Assembly (NCBI GenBank): GCA_900660155.1
Contig: CABFPE010000040.1
Span: forward strand, 2,009,063-2,073,062
DNA: 64,000 nt
Source: Hofstenia miamia
Taxonomy: Eukaryota; Xenacoelomorpha; Acoela; Hofsteniidae
Direction: 5' to 3'
A model generated the notes under the pieces. It did no database searches. It was not told the origin of the DNA and saw nothing but the letters and a program-made list of their open reading frames with translations. Positions within the stretch are counted from its first letter, which is position 1, and each line of letters starts with the position of its first letter. The position numbers and the translations under genes are program-made. Positions 20,619 to 31,981 of this stretch are shown piece after piece.

Positions 20619-23600
20619 TTATTTAATGAAATTAATAAAATCTTCATCAGCAAAACGATATCTAATGCTGTTCTGCAGTTCAGTACCTCCACGGCTAAAG
20701 TAAAATCTTTTTGCTAGATTATTCCAATCTAGACAAGATAAATGTAAGGTTTTTCCACACAAGTGAGCTTCCTTTACGATTGTTTGGAACAATTGATTTC
20801 CAAGGCCCCGCTTTCGGCAGCTTGGTTCAACGTAAAAATCCTAAATAGCAATTTATTATTCTTATAAAACTTGACTGTGTACATATGTATATAGAAAATA
20901 AATTTTTACTAGCATGAAAATATTTTTATTTAGGGCATTAAATAGAGAATTTCTAAGAAACAATATTAGAATTTATTGAAAACTCATGAAGCTGTAATTT
21001 AAGTTTATGAATTATCGATGTAAAATGGAATTATTAAAAATGTTTTTATGAATAACTTACGCATTTAGCTATAAACATTGCTCACTCAAAAGCACAAAAG
21101 CACTACAAACTCGGAAAATAATAGGCATTGAACAGGTGTAACTTCTGAAACTTACAGAAATTTTCCAGTCTATTATCAATGTTGCTCGCTGGGGTGTTTC
21201 TCAATAATGTGCAGCTTGGCAGGGCTATTAGGAATTGAATGACAAAACCACAAACACTAGATTAAATAATTCATTTATTTTGAACAATCTCTTACCCAGT
21301 TATCGTCTATAACTACGACAAATGAGAATGAGCCAATATAATTAGTCAGTAATATGCCAGCTTCCTAAGTTAACAGTGAGTTTTTAATTTATATTTTTTG
21401 AGATCTTGAACTCGTCAATGTATTAAGAACAATTTAGAAATTAAAGCAGAAGATATCATTGTATTTAAGGTAAACAATGAACATTATTGATCGGCATTTG
21501 CCAATAGGAGGCTCCAGCAACACGAAGCTGTCTTTTAAAACGAATGGCATTATAGTAGAACTGAGACGACGCTTTAATGATGAGAATTCCGTTTTTTCCT
21601 AGAGGGAGAAGTCAAGAAAGTTTCTTGATGACAATGAACTTAAACTGTTGTTCCATTGGATATGCGTGACCCTTATGATAAAATGCAGCATATTTAAATC
21701 ATCAAGTTGAAGATTGTTGGTAATCAATTTCACATTAGCTGTGCAGACGATTTAGAATATTCATCACACATCATTGCAGCCTTGATATATTTAACGGACT
21801 TATCAATTACAAGAAATATGCTACCATTTCCGATCAATTAATTGCAATTTCTAGAAAAACTACCCGCATCAGCCAATAGGTGAAAATGGAAAGTTTATTA
21901 ATAAGAATAATTCGGAGTACGCACACCACGGCACTAATAGATGTTATAAAAACCTCATTCATCTGATAACTGCTAAAACATTAAGTCACCCAAAAACTAC
22001 CGTTACAAGGACATCAAGTGGATGCGAGTTTGATAATCATGGAAATTTTATCGAGTTATGAAAATTGCTTGTTACTACCCTTCTCTTCTTCGAAATCGTC
22101 ATAGCCTGAAGAATGTGAGGCATGCCGGTTGGGCATACTTCGTTTCTCGTACTCTTAAATAATTTTGTCAACCACCAAGGTGCAAGCATAATTTAATGCA
22201 AAACATGTTGGTAACACTAATGGCAGATTTAATTAGCTACTAAATTTCCAAGGACGAGGATTTCTTACGATAATCATGTATGAGTGAAATTCCTGTCTTC
22301 TTTGTGAGCATAAAGAGTTTCTGTGCACGTCTGCTGCTGAATTCCTTGCGTAGTGTTGCAGACTAAACAAATCCTTGAAACTTTAACATGCACTGGTGCA
22401 AAAAACATATATTCTAGATTCTCCCAGCAGCAGTTTGATATTTAATTTTTGACAACCGTGGGCTTTGCGGTAATAGTTATTTTCCTTGATGTTTTATTGT
22501 AATTAAATTGTAGCAAAGAAAATTTACTGCATACTACTATTCAATAAAAAGTTTTACATATACGTCAAAATTAACCTCTAGGTAAATGTATTTCCCAAAT
22601 CTAATCGAGAAACCATGAAAGTATACACAGTATCCTACAATTTTCCACTTGATGCCATCTTGTGAATACTCTGAGACTTGCGCATGATAGTATGGAGGGA
22701 AGATTTTGAATCCATCTTCTGTTAAACCGTTGGCAGTTGTATTGCACAAATATGTAGATTTTGTATGATCAGCTCACTGCCGTATGAGTCTAACGACGTC
22801 TTTTACATTTTCTTCATTTAGTTTAGTGATGCGGTACATTATCAAATAAGTATGTAAATACGAAATTGTCTTTACATAGTAAATATGCAAATGCTGAAGT
22901 TCTAATATACCCCCAAAATAGTTGAATTTCAGTTGATGTCTCGCATATTAGTTAAAATATAACTCGTATTGGAACACTATTAAATATTCATTTTCTAGGT
23001 CATGTAGACCATTTGTTTTGCTTTCTTTTGTTAAATTTCATTATTCAATGCATTCATCAACATACCAGAGATGGACGTGGACCGGTTCGACCAATGTAGT
23101 TTTTTGAAATTTGATAGTCATGATACAAACATTCTTGAGTTGAAAAACACTGCACCCTTCTAATTTGATTAGTACTAATATGTTCTTTTTGATTTAAATT
23201 GATTTGCTTACTATGGATTGTAAATCTACTGCAGTGTGTGTTTACCGTTGTATATTGTTGAAATTGATGGATTTATACAAAGCTCTTTAAGACTAAGATT
23301 TATGTTTATCATACTAACATTCCCCTTAACTACATTTTTAACGAATGATTTAAATCCAAAACATTCCCATATTGTTTAAAAGAAGCACATGTTACTCCGC
23401 TTTACAAAAAATAATGAAACGTGCCTACTTAATTATTGGCCTATTTCAATCACGACACCAATAAGTAGTTTTTGAAAGACTAATATTTAATCAAATGTTC
23501 GAGCATTTTAAGGAGCATAATATGCTTTCTGCAATCCTAATTTGATTTAGAAGAGGTTTTTCAGCGAATGATGATTCAATCGACCATATCATACTAATCA

Positions 23601-25491
23601 AAAAACTAAAACATAGGTTTGTCCTTTGATAGTACTAGTTTAATTGCGAGTTTTTAAATAATAAGAAACAACGAGTCAAAATCAACTCGGTACTTTCAGA
23701 CTGGCTATAAATTGAAAAAGGAGTTCCGCAAGGAACTATTCTTGGACCTCTTCTGTTTAATATCAATGTCAATGATATCAACTTTTATACTAATTGTAAT
23801 CGTATACAATACGCAGACGATACGTGTATATTCTCCTTCAACAAGTCATTAGATAATTTTAACAAAAACATTCAAATATATTTCAACTTACAAAGTCAAA
23901 GTCATCGTCAGTTTTACAAATAATTCCCTCTAAATTTACTTGATTTTATAGCAACATTTTATTTCACTAAATCTTAATTATTGGTAACAATAGTTTATGT
24001 ATATAATCTTCTTTCGTATTTAGACTTGGTTGAAATGATTTTATTAGAATGCTTTCAGTGATTTTAAGATATTTTGCATCGGTATTCTTTAAAATTTTTA
24101 AATCATAACTTAGTCCACAATTTTTTAGATTGTTTTGAAATGGTTGAATAAGTTTCATGTTCTTCTGTTCTTCTGCTTAGTTGCCGACCACAATTGTTAA
24201 TTTAAGACCAAGCTTTGCATTAAGTTTGTGGATCTTGTAAACAAATCTTACTTTTTCTTTAATTAATTCGATCTTTCTCATTTGATGTATTAGATTTGTT
24301 GTATGTATTCCTCGATAGTGGATTTTAAATACATGTTCAAAGTTTTGTGAATACTTTATTTCTTTGTAATTCGTGACTATTTCTGAAATTGCTTCTTTGA
24401 TATATTTATCAATAATATTGTTTAGATTTTTTTTTCTCAAGCGTATTTTACAATGATGATAAAGTTTTATGAAAATTTTTTAAAATACTTCAAACATATT
24501 TCAACACAATAGGCAAGAATATTTGAAGCAGAATTTATTGGATGATACAAAGTGGAGCCTTATATATATTACGTGGGGTAAGATAAGACAGAGGTGAACA
24601 TTGGATAGTGGAAATGGGCACAGAGTCTGTTGCAGAGTTGTACATGGAACGAAAATATACAAACTGTCCATTATAATGGCAAGTCGTTCCATTTTAGAGC
24701 TATTTTTATCATTATTGTCAACAAATTTTCGAGTTACTAGAGCAATGTTGGGTGTAGAAACTTCGAATAAATTCTACAAACTGAAATTGAAAATCTTAAA
24801 TTCAGGATTAGAAGGGAATATACTAATATGACATTTCAAAATGAAAATTATATTTTTCAACAGATTTTTCATAACTTATATAGTGTTCAGTATAATTGGT
24901 TTGACTTGCGTGCATTTGAGTAAAAGTCAGTTTATTATAGAGTCGACCTATCTTTTCCAATAATTTACTCCAAGCCCGACGCTGTTCAGCCCATGTCAAT
25001 CTCCCGTCAGTGGGACGAGGGAATTAGAGCTTTCATCCAAACAATGTGGATCTCAAGCGGTGCCTATAAATCGTCGACTGGGATTTTTGGAGAGCAAGTG
25101 GGGTAAAAGCGGCACAAAAGATGTGAAGATACAGCTGGTTGACCATGCTCGGAAGCTCTTCACCTGAGTTGATGAAAATCACAGTTACAATTCTTGCTCC
25201 AACAGCATCTGCATTCTCTCGTGAGCAAGTTTGGAGTTTATATGACTTCATCCATAGTAAAAAAACAACCAACTTCTACCACAACGTGGTTTCGTCTTCC
25301 AGAATCCTCTGATGACTAAGCATCTGACAGATATCAAATACGAGCCTGCCTGCTCTTCTTCCATTGGAAGTGAAGACAAAAAGCGATGATAAAGAAGAAT
25401 AAGTGCATGTATCTTATATCACTTTTCAAATAAGTTGATATCATTATTTCGCGATATTGCTATCTGCATTACAACAGTGATTGAGTGACTG

Positions 25492-25522
<31 letters not shown>

Positions 25523-25733
25523 NNNNNNNNNNNNNNNNNNNNNNNNNNNNNNNNNNNNNNNNNNNNNNNNNNNNNNNNNNNNNNNNNNNNNNNNNNNNNN
25601 NNNNNNNNNNNNNNNNNNNNNNNNNNNNNNNNNNNNNNNNNNNNNNNNNNNNNNNNNNNNNNNNNNNNNNNNNNNNNNNNNNNNNNNNNNNNNNNNNNNN
25701 NNNNNNNNNNNNNNNNNNNNNNNNNNNNNNNNN

Positions 25734-25767
<34 letters not shown>

Positions 25768-26305
25768 TTTTTGAGCTATGCTTATTTTATGATAGTTTTT
25801 TAAATATCATGTGGGAAACTGTGGAGTTGTGAGAACAAAAAATAATTACTTCATCCCTGCAAAAAACTTGAAGAATCTGCTAACTACAGCTTCAATATTG
25901 AATTTTTTAAAAAAGCTGTGAAATCAGCTGCTTCCATCACACTCTAGAGTTAGTAGGGCTCTGGTGCATAATTAATTACCAAAAATTTTAAAGATATTTC
26001 ATAATACATAATATATGCTACATTATATCAAAATTAACCTCTAAGTAAATGTATTTCCCAAATCTAATTGAGAAACCATGAATGTATATACAGTATCCCA
26101 CGATTTTCCATTCGATTCCATCTTGTGAATACTCTGCCACATGTGCATGATAGTATGGAGGAGAGCTTGTGAATCCATCTTCTGTCAAACCGTTAACATT
26201 TGCATTACACAAATGCATAGATTTTTCGTAATCTGCTAACTGTCGTATGAGTCTAACTACGTCTTCTACATTTTCTTCTTTTAGTTTACAGATACGGTGC
26301 ATCAT
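20619..26305 (-). CDS. SSAT-family diamine/thialysine N-acetyltransferase, two exons
   Basis: Exon 1 (26305-26039, 89 codons) and exon 2 (20840-20619, 73 codons plus stop) join in phase 0 as TTAGAG|GTTAAT and CTATTTAG|GATTTT, giving 162 residues; human SAT1 has 171. Exon 1 shows VVRLIRQLADYEK (helix 1), LTEDGF, PPYYHAHVAEY and IVGYCIYIHGFS, ending KYIYLE. Exon 2 opens DFYVEPSCRKRGLG, whose R-x-x-G-x-G forms the acetyl-CoA pyrophosphate loop, and has LDWNNLAKRFYFSRGG with the conserved catalytic-type Tyr of FY. The enzyme acetylates spermidine/spermine or thialysine in the cytosol; SAT1 and SAT2 types cannot be told apart here. The roughly 5.2-kb intron contains a second copy of exon 1 (22576-22839), a LINE relic and a Penelope-like relic. 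Unlike the other genes, no close splice acceptor precedes this ATG. The first of two tandem ATGs was taken; the second would remove one residue. Confidence 0.88.
20841..22575. other. SSAT intron, proximal part
   Basis: No conserved gene is seen. Patches near 21500-21920 and 21980-22170 are slightly richer in G+C and read like decayed coding sequence (for example SSHIIAALIYLTDLSITR near 21760-21810, plus strand), but I cannot assign a family; an old transposon or processed pseudogene is possible. Confidence 0.3.
22576..22839 (-). pseudogene. Second copy of SSAT exon 1, with an in-frame stop
   Basis: The 88 codons align over their full length with the intact exon 1 at 26039-26302 without a gap, share about four residues in five, and end with the same KYIYLE|GTTAAT donor. 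Codon 22 is TGA (22776-22774) where the intact copy has TTA (Leu). The similarity continues upstream of the ATG (CTTTACATAGTAAA in both), so promoter and first exon were duplicated together. It is most simply a dead duplicate. Remarkably, nothing else is broken, so a recent loss, or use of a downstream start, deserves thought. Confidence 0.85.
23320..23935 (+). mobile_element. LINE reverse-transcriptase relic (CR1/jockey-like)
   Basis: Inside the SSAT intron, on the opposite strand. The order of motifs is right: NYWPISIT (near 23435-23460; usually NYRPISIT), FEHFKEHNMLSA (near 23495-23530), GFRRGFSANDDS-like sequence, then KGVPQGTILGPLLFNI (near 23715-23765) and the catalytic box QYADDT (near 23805-23825) followed by FSFNKSLDNFNKN. 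A few frameshifts and stops divide it. It is better preserved than the 13.9-14.3 kb relic. Confidence 0.8.
23967..24440 (-). mobile_element. Penelope-like element relic, linker and GIY-YIG endonuclease end
   Basis: One minus-strand frame is open from 24440 to 23967 except for a single TAA at 24179-24177. The first part (KIHYRGIHTTNLIHQMRKI, VRFVYKIHKLNAKLG) matches the linker of Penelope-like elements. The second part (LKILKNTDAKYLKITESILI, then FQPSLNTKE) is the C-terminal half of the GIY-YIG nuclease, including the conserved Glu of the ESxxI block. The GIY-YIG motif and the zinc-binding Cys pair expected between them are missing, so part was deleted. It lies inside the SSAT intron, on the same strand as that gene. 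Confidence 0.65.
24441..25494. other. SSAT intron, unexplained G+C-richer block
   Basis: Bases about 24940-25390 have clearly higher G+C than the surroundings. A minus-strand frame at 25033-25272 reads ICSRENADAVGARIV-like sequence and ALQKSQSTIYRHRLRSTLFG, which I do not recognise. It could be part of an old transposon or a transferred piece. The region at 24550-24700 has no known content. Confidence 0.3.
25495..25763. repeat. TA microsatellite with 211-N assembly gap
   Basis: (TA)n on both sides of Ns at 25523-25733. The open frames across it (IYIYIY) are artefacts of the repeat and the Ns. Confidence 0.95.
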
Positions 26306-27270
26306 TTAATGAGAAAGTAAATACCAAATGGTCTTTACATAGTAAATTGTAAATACCGAGATAACATAAGCAAATATTGGAGTTTTCGATATGCCCTCAA
26401 AACTAATTAGTTTTTAACACTAGCTTAGCAAATTATATGTTTTATGGTCAAGCCAATTTTCAAAGAATTCAATTTCAAACGGCGAATTCAAAAATTTAGA
26501 TGTCGAATATTTAAATTCTACAATAGAAACATAATGAAGCGATTCTTTAACTAATATATCAAATAAAGTAAAATATCTATGTATATCATAGTAAAAAGCT
26601 TACAATATCTTATAAAAGAATGATTATTTAGGTTTTTACCGTAACCGATTGGCAAAGTTATTGACAACTACATCCCTTTTTTCACCAGTTATATGAACTC
26701 ATCCAAGGAATTGTGGATTTAATTTTTATGTAACTTAATCAATAGAATAACAAAGAACAAAGATCAGATTGATAATAAACATAATTAGTAGGGCGAACTA
26801 ACAAACAGCATTTTCGCAAAAACAATTACTCTAAAGTAAAGAAGAAACGCATTGCTTCTTGGAATGATATACAGTCTTGGCCATAATTCACAGGTAATTC
26901 CAAAAATACTAAAGACAACAAAACTTAAAATTATAATATACTCTAATGCCGCATCATACAAAACAATTGAATGAAAAGAATGAATAAAAAGTTTTTACCG
27001 ACTATCGAAGCGACATTGTCTACATCTACATGCAAGCACTAAATTTACAAATCAGCCTCTAATGAGATTGTTTAGAAAAGAGATATATATATTGTGTACT
27101 TTGGAAGAATTCGGAACAGCGGTTATTATTAATATTTAGAGTTCGGGTTAAAGTTAAAAAGATTGTAAAGCCCAGCTTATTATTGCACAAGAACACCAAA
27201 ACCAGCATAAATATAGTTGAAGCTAGTTATTAACAAAGTCCAATTAGTGTTTTTAATTCCCCATTTTGCA
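26306..27270. other. SSAT upstream region
   Basis: Contains the SSAT promoter near 26306-26450; part of this is shared with the region upstream of the exon 1 duplicate (22840-22930). No other gene is recognised. Confidence 0.4.
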
Positions 27271-27716
27271 GTAAGCACAGCAGCAAAATTCCAAATAGCA
27301 GGGTATTGACAAGAGCAATAAACAATTATAATTATAAGTTAGCAAAGATCCTTGACTAAGCACTAAAACAATATATTCCTAAGAAATACAATGTTTGTGA
27401 TACATTTGATTTCATTACAAAACTTGAGGAAGTTGACAATAATTTGAATTTTGATGTAGTTTCTTTGTTCGCAAATATTCCACTCAATATTACAATATCA
27501 CATATTCTAAATATTTTCCCAACAGAAGGAAAATTGATTGACCATTAAACACTTGAAGAACTAATTAAATTCGCACGCTGCAATACTGTTATTACTTTAA
27601 TAATAAACTATACAAACAAATCGATGGTGTTGCTATGAGATCACCATTGGGATGTCTCATCGCAGCATTTGCCATTGACATGATTGAAAGCAAATTCTTA
27701 GAAATTACTGATGCTT
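27270..27716 (+). mobile_element. Penelope-like reverse-transcriptase fragment
   Basis: The frame reads YNYKLAKILD, IPKKYNVCDTFDFITKLEE and NFDVVSLFANIPLN (RT motif A with its Asp, near 27440-27490), then after a frame break KLYKQIDGVAMRSPLGCLIA (motif B, near 27607-27668) and AFAIDMIESKF. These blocks are characteristic of Penelope-like elements rather than LINEs. The catalytic motif C is absent, because the element stops abruptly near 27716 where a G+C-richer CR1-like ORF begins. Several stops and shifts make it inactive. Confidence 0.7.
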
Positions 27717-28651
27717 TCACCGCGAGCAGTCGGTTCTTTGCGAGCACGCTGTGCTTACCACGCTTAACGCTACTTCGCTTATTGCGTTACCTGAAGAGGA
27801 GTTAAACAAAACTAAATTATTAGCTCCTCTCAAGAATCTCGGCCGAGACGAACTAATTATCCTGTTCAACATGCTAGCAGCTATCAAAGAAACTCCTTCT
27901 GAATCCACCAACAAAACTACTCAAGTAGCTCCAGAAGATACAACGTCCGAAACACTTGAGAGCAGAAGCTGAATTTCTTGCCATCGGATCATCAATGTAC
28001 CGTCATCTGAAAGTTCCGAGATTACTAACAACTTCTACATCATGTGTTCATTCGTATCCGGGAGTCACCATTGAAGACATAGCTGATGTAATTCCTCTTT
28101 ATCCCGAATCGAATAATTTAAAGAGAATTCTCATTACAATAGGAAGAAACGACTTAATGCAAAAGAAAGAAGATTATACAGATAAGTATAAGAAATTAAT
28201 TAATGTTATTAAAACTAAATTTAGTTCAGCTAAAGTTTTCCTTGGTGAAGTTGCTCTTTTTCCTAAGGACGAGGTGTTAAACAAAAAATCCGCTGAACTA
28301 AATTTACTTATTAAAGAAAACGCCAAGTTGATAAATTATACCGTTTTTGACATCTCTAACTGTTTTTATTTAGGATCTTCTGTTGATAGAAGTTTATTCA
28401 CGAAAAATGGAATCCACTACACTAAACAAGGTTATGCAACGCTTGCACGGTCCATCAAATTTTTTTTTAACACGCCGCCGAACCGCGGCGATTACGTGAT
28501 GAAAAGACCTACACCGCCAGCTCGAAATCTTTTATCTTACCTTTTCCGCCTCAACACCGGTTCTCAAACACACGTCAACCATTTTTACAAACGCCGCCCA
28601 ACACCTTTGAACAATCTCCGCCCAAACATGCCTTACTTTCGCCGCCAATAA
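27717..28651 (+). mobile_element. CR1-like LINE ORF1 with SGNH esterase domain
   Basis: An uninterrupted 231-codon frame (27956-28651) encodes an SGNH/GDSL-type hydrolase domain, residues counted from 27956: block I FLAIGSS (nucleophile Ser13), block II Gly36, block III IGRND (Asn65) and block V with His154. An adjoining frame, 27751-27972, runs into it with a one-step frame change and probably is its N-terminal part. The C-terminus is Arg/Pro-rich with RRP and NLRP repeats. Esterase domains in ORF1 are established for CR1-like non-LTR retrotransposons; hence the call. In block V the usual DxxH is NGIH (Asn151), so the catalytic Asp is replaced. The 696-bp open frame and G+C-richer bases suggest a young insertion. 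It interrupts or abuts the Penelope-like fragment on the left. Confidence 0.65.
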
Positions 28652-29080
28652 ACATGGGACGAAGTTATGCCGAAATTCTCTCAACACCACACAGCCGTTA
28701 TCACCCGCCGAGGTTCAGAGGATTGGAAACTTTCTTAGACTTTTCTAAGGATGGTAAATTTTATTTTTTTTATTTTTGACTTTCATTGGGTTATGGCGAA
28801 TTTTTCACCTAATTTATGCTATCACTAATAACTCACTTTCTTTCATATATTTAATTCTAATTATTCTTAACTCAAAATTCAATATTACTGGTGTTAGAGA
28901 AAGCTTACCTATATATAAACATAATTTAAGAAACNTCAACTAATTCTTTTAAATATATTCACATAACTTTTCAGAATCTCTCAATAAAAAATTCGGAATT
29001 TAGAGAATTCATTTCTGAACTGGATTCAAACTTAAAAATTAAATATCCCAAAGGCAAATAATTTTTTTTCGAAAAGTCAA
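28652..29080 (+). mobile_element. Start of ORF2 (endonuclease) of the same LINE, degenerate
   Basis: A small frame, MGRSYAEILSTPHSRYH..., starts at 28654, right behind the ORF1 stop. Near 28960-29060 another frame reads FQNLSIKNSEFREFISELDS, which resembles the first conserved stretch of LINE endonucleases (NARSLxNKxxEFxxxI). The sequence then dissolves into AT-rich non-coding DNA, so ORF2 is missing beyond this point. One ambiguous base lies at 28935. Confidence 0.45.
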
Positions 29081-29628
29081 AACAAATCGTTAGAGTACTG
29101 TATATTAACCTGTGAATAAATGTATATACTTATTTTATCCCTAATTATATTTATTATACATAACATGCATCCATCCCATTATCTAATATTACACTTATTT
29201 AACTTAGTTGATGAGATGTATCTCTAGAAATCTACCATTACTGAAACATTCTCATTGTATAATAAATAGTATTATTAAATTTACTAAACTAGCGATTACT
29301 TTATTTCAATCATCCTTCCCTCATGCTAAATTTGAATGTCAATTGCATGTTAAATTAATAGCTAGGTAAAACATTGACATTTATCAGTTTAAAGAATACT
29401 ATAGATTTTTAACTATTTACAAAGAAGACGTAGGAGTTTAAATTTCTTATATTAAAACTAATGTTTATGAAATGTAATAATTTATCAAACATATTAACAT
29501 AAAACTAGTACATGTAGAAAAAGAGTGAAAGCAAAACTATACATTTTCTATTTACTAAACTGTAATACAATACGTTTTGCAATAGCACTGTTCCCAATCC
29601 CCATGTCATCGTTGAGGAAAAGTTTTTT
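29081..29628. other. AT-rich non-coding stretch
   Basis: I see no gene, repeat or structured element here. Confidence 0.4.
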
Positions 29629-29836
29629 AATGTAAGTCGCAAAGGTAAAAAAAACGTCGGAAAAGGAATGTAAGTCACAAACATGGAAAAACGTCGGAAA
29701 AGAAATGTAAGTCACAAACGTGAAAAAACGTCGGAAAAGGAATGTAAGTCACAAACATGGAAAAACTTCAGAAAGAAATATAAGTCATAAAAGTGAAAAA
29801 ACGTCAGAAAAAATGTAATTATACAAACGTGGAAAA
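29629..29836. repeat. Minisatellite, about 36-38 bp unit, 5.5 copies
   Basis: The unit reads AATGTAAGTCACAAACATGG, then AAAAACGTCGGAAAAG, with small length differences in the A runs; copies become more divergent to the right. Each unit contains GTAAGTC, which resembles a splice donor, and ACGTCGGAAAA. Confidence 0.85.
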
Positions 29837-31981
29837 GTCATATACCAGTTATTTATTTAAATCTTAACATAAAAGACACCAATAAAATTTTAAAATGTAA
29901 TCAATTTCTTATAATATAAAATAAATATTTTTAAACGTTTTGAATATATGTGTATCAATAAATGTTAACAACCAATTTACGACACTAATAACAAAACATG
30001 TTATCAACAATCTTGAAACGTTCTTATTCTTGAATTCAACGAGAAAAACGTATTGAAAAAATATTTATTTCATTTTTACCAGAGACTGTGATTGATAAAT
30101 CGTTTTACTTTATTAACATTTTAGTTTTGTAGCATCTTTCATTTACATAATTGTATAAATTGGGAAAATCATGTTGTAAATGAGATTGTTTTCCAACTTG
30201 TGAAAAAATTCTAGTTTTATATGATTTGAAAGTGTTTTATTTAATTGTTATAATTGTAAAGGGATTTCATGTTTGGTAGATAACAATCTTTACGATTGCA
30301 TATATTTTTGACAGTTGAACAATAGATAACAAATTACGCAATGTTAAAAATTGTCTGTAGAGAGATGCAACTTTGTACACACAGTGGTATAATGGAAGTT
30401 TACATGGCTGTAGTGTGTTTATAGTTTGTTACATTCTGACAGTTGAACAATTCATATAGATAAAACCATAATGTTGACATTACTAAAGCATGCAACTTTT
30501 AACACATAAGAATATGCACAACCGGCATAATGTAATTTCACATTGCTGAAACAAAGACAACTACTCTGAAAGATTTCAAACTTTTTGTTAAGCTATTTTT
30601 ATAATTAAATTTCAGATATTGTTTTGATTCTTAACACTTTTTGCAATATTATCTCTAGTTAGTTTTACAGATATATCTTTTAAAACGGAATAAATTTTAT
30701 TCTAATAAATTACTACGAATTTAATGTCTGGTGTGAAATTTATTATAGACTTTATCATAAATAGAAACGTTGTTTGTTTGTTAATACTCATTTTTTTGAT
30801 TTTGTTTAAACTTTTATTTATCATGTGCTTTATACTGTGATCTATCACTTAATTTATTAGTCATTAATTTAGATACGATCGTGTGAGATTCATAATGTGC
30901 AAATACACATTGTGTTTGTTTCCTACAGAATTCCCTCAACAACAATGACGATAAACTAACACAATAGACAAATTCAATAGTAAAATATATATATGATCAT
31001 TATAAGCAAAGTGTAGAATAAATTACATTTTTGTCTTGTCTTAAACACGTTTATTAAATATTAGAAATTGCGAGTTTTTGCATAAACTAGTTTTTGGTTT
31101 TTTTCCGAAAAATTATTTTGCTTTATTACCCAAATAAGCCATTACGCTTCTAACGAGTATTATTATCTCTCTGATTCAAACATTTGTTATTAAATTTTAC
31201 CGAATAAAACAAGTATGTAAACTAAATTCATTTGGTATTTCAAATGTCATGTATGTTAATAAAAAACAATTATGTAAACTAAACAATGTAAACTAAATTA
31301 ATGTGGTATTTTCCAATGTCATGTATGTTAATAAAAAAACAAGTATTTAAACTAAATGAAGCCCCATAAATAAGCGAGACACATACATTAACAAAATGCC
31401 AGTATGAAGTATGTAAAGAAAATAAAACATGTAAGCTAAGTTAATCCACGTAAATAAGTAAGAAAAAAAATTGGTTACATTTTAAACAATAGACTGCAAA
31501 CAAATGTGTTTATTTTTGCAATTGACATATGTGTCGTATGTGAAACAGGTCTTTTTCTCATTGTTTGAAAATAATTGTTAGTTACTATTGTTACCAAAGA
31601 AAATAGAAATAAAATGTAATTCCCAAAAACGTAAATTCTTTGTATATAGAATGTCAAAGGTATTTAAAAATTATGTAATATGTATTGAAAAATGTTACAT
31701 TTTGAACAATAGATTGCAAAAATTCTAATCTCATGGGATTCCGACTTATTAATTATGTAATTCCAAAAACGTATATGAATAAAAAAATTGGTTACATTTA
31801 AACAATAGACTGCAAACAAATGTGTTTGCCAACAAATATTATAACAAAAGAGAATATGTTCCAATGACGTCAGAGATACACAGACGTCCAAAGTACACAA
31901 TTACATCATAGCCACGCCAGACATCCCCGCCAAAGTCAAAAGGTCATTTGTGCCACGGTGTACGACCCAATTCATACTACT
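29837..31981. other. AT-rich gene-free stretch with local repeats
   Basis: No gene is seen. At 31209-31365 a unit of about 57-73 bp (GTAAACTAAATTCATTTGGT ... GTCATGTATGTTAATAAAAA) occurs two and a half times. A second unit (GGTTACATTTTAAACAATAG, then ACTGCAAACAAATGTGTTT) occurs at about 31472-31512, 31690-31720 (divergent) and 31789-31829. Both look like local tandem-type duplications. Confidence 0.5.

Noticed and set aside
20498-20692. Minus-strand 64-codon frame over the SSAT exon 2 end
   Set aside because: Wrong frame; the SSAT frame with GNAT motifs runs through the same bases.
25469-25832. Long open frames across the TA repeat and Ns
   Set aside because: Poly-IY frames arise from (TA)n and unknown bases; not genes.
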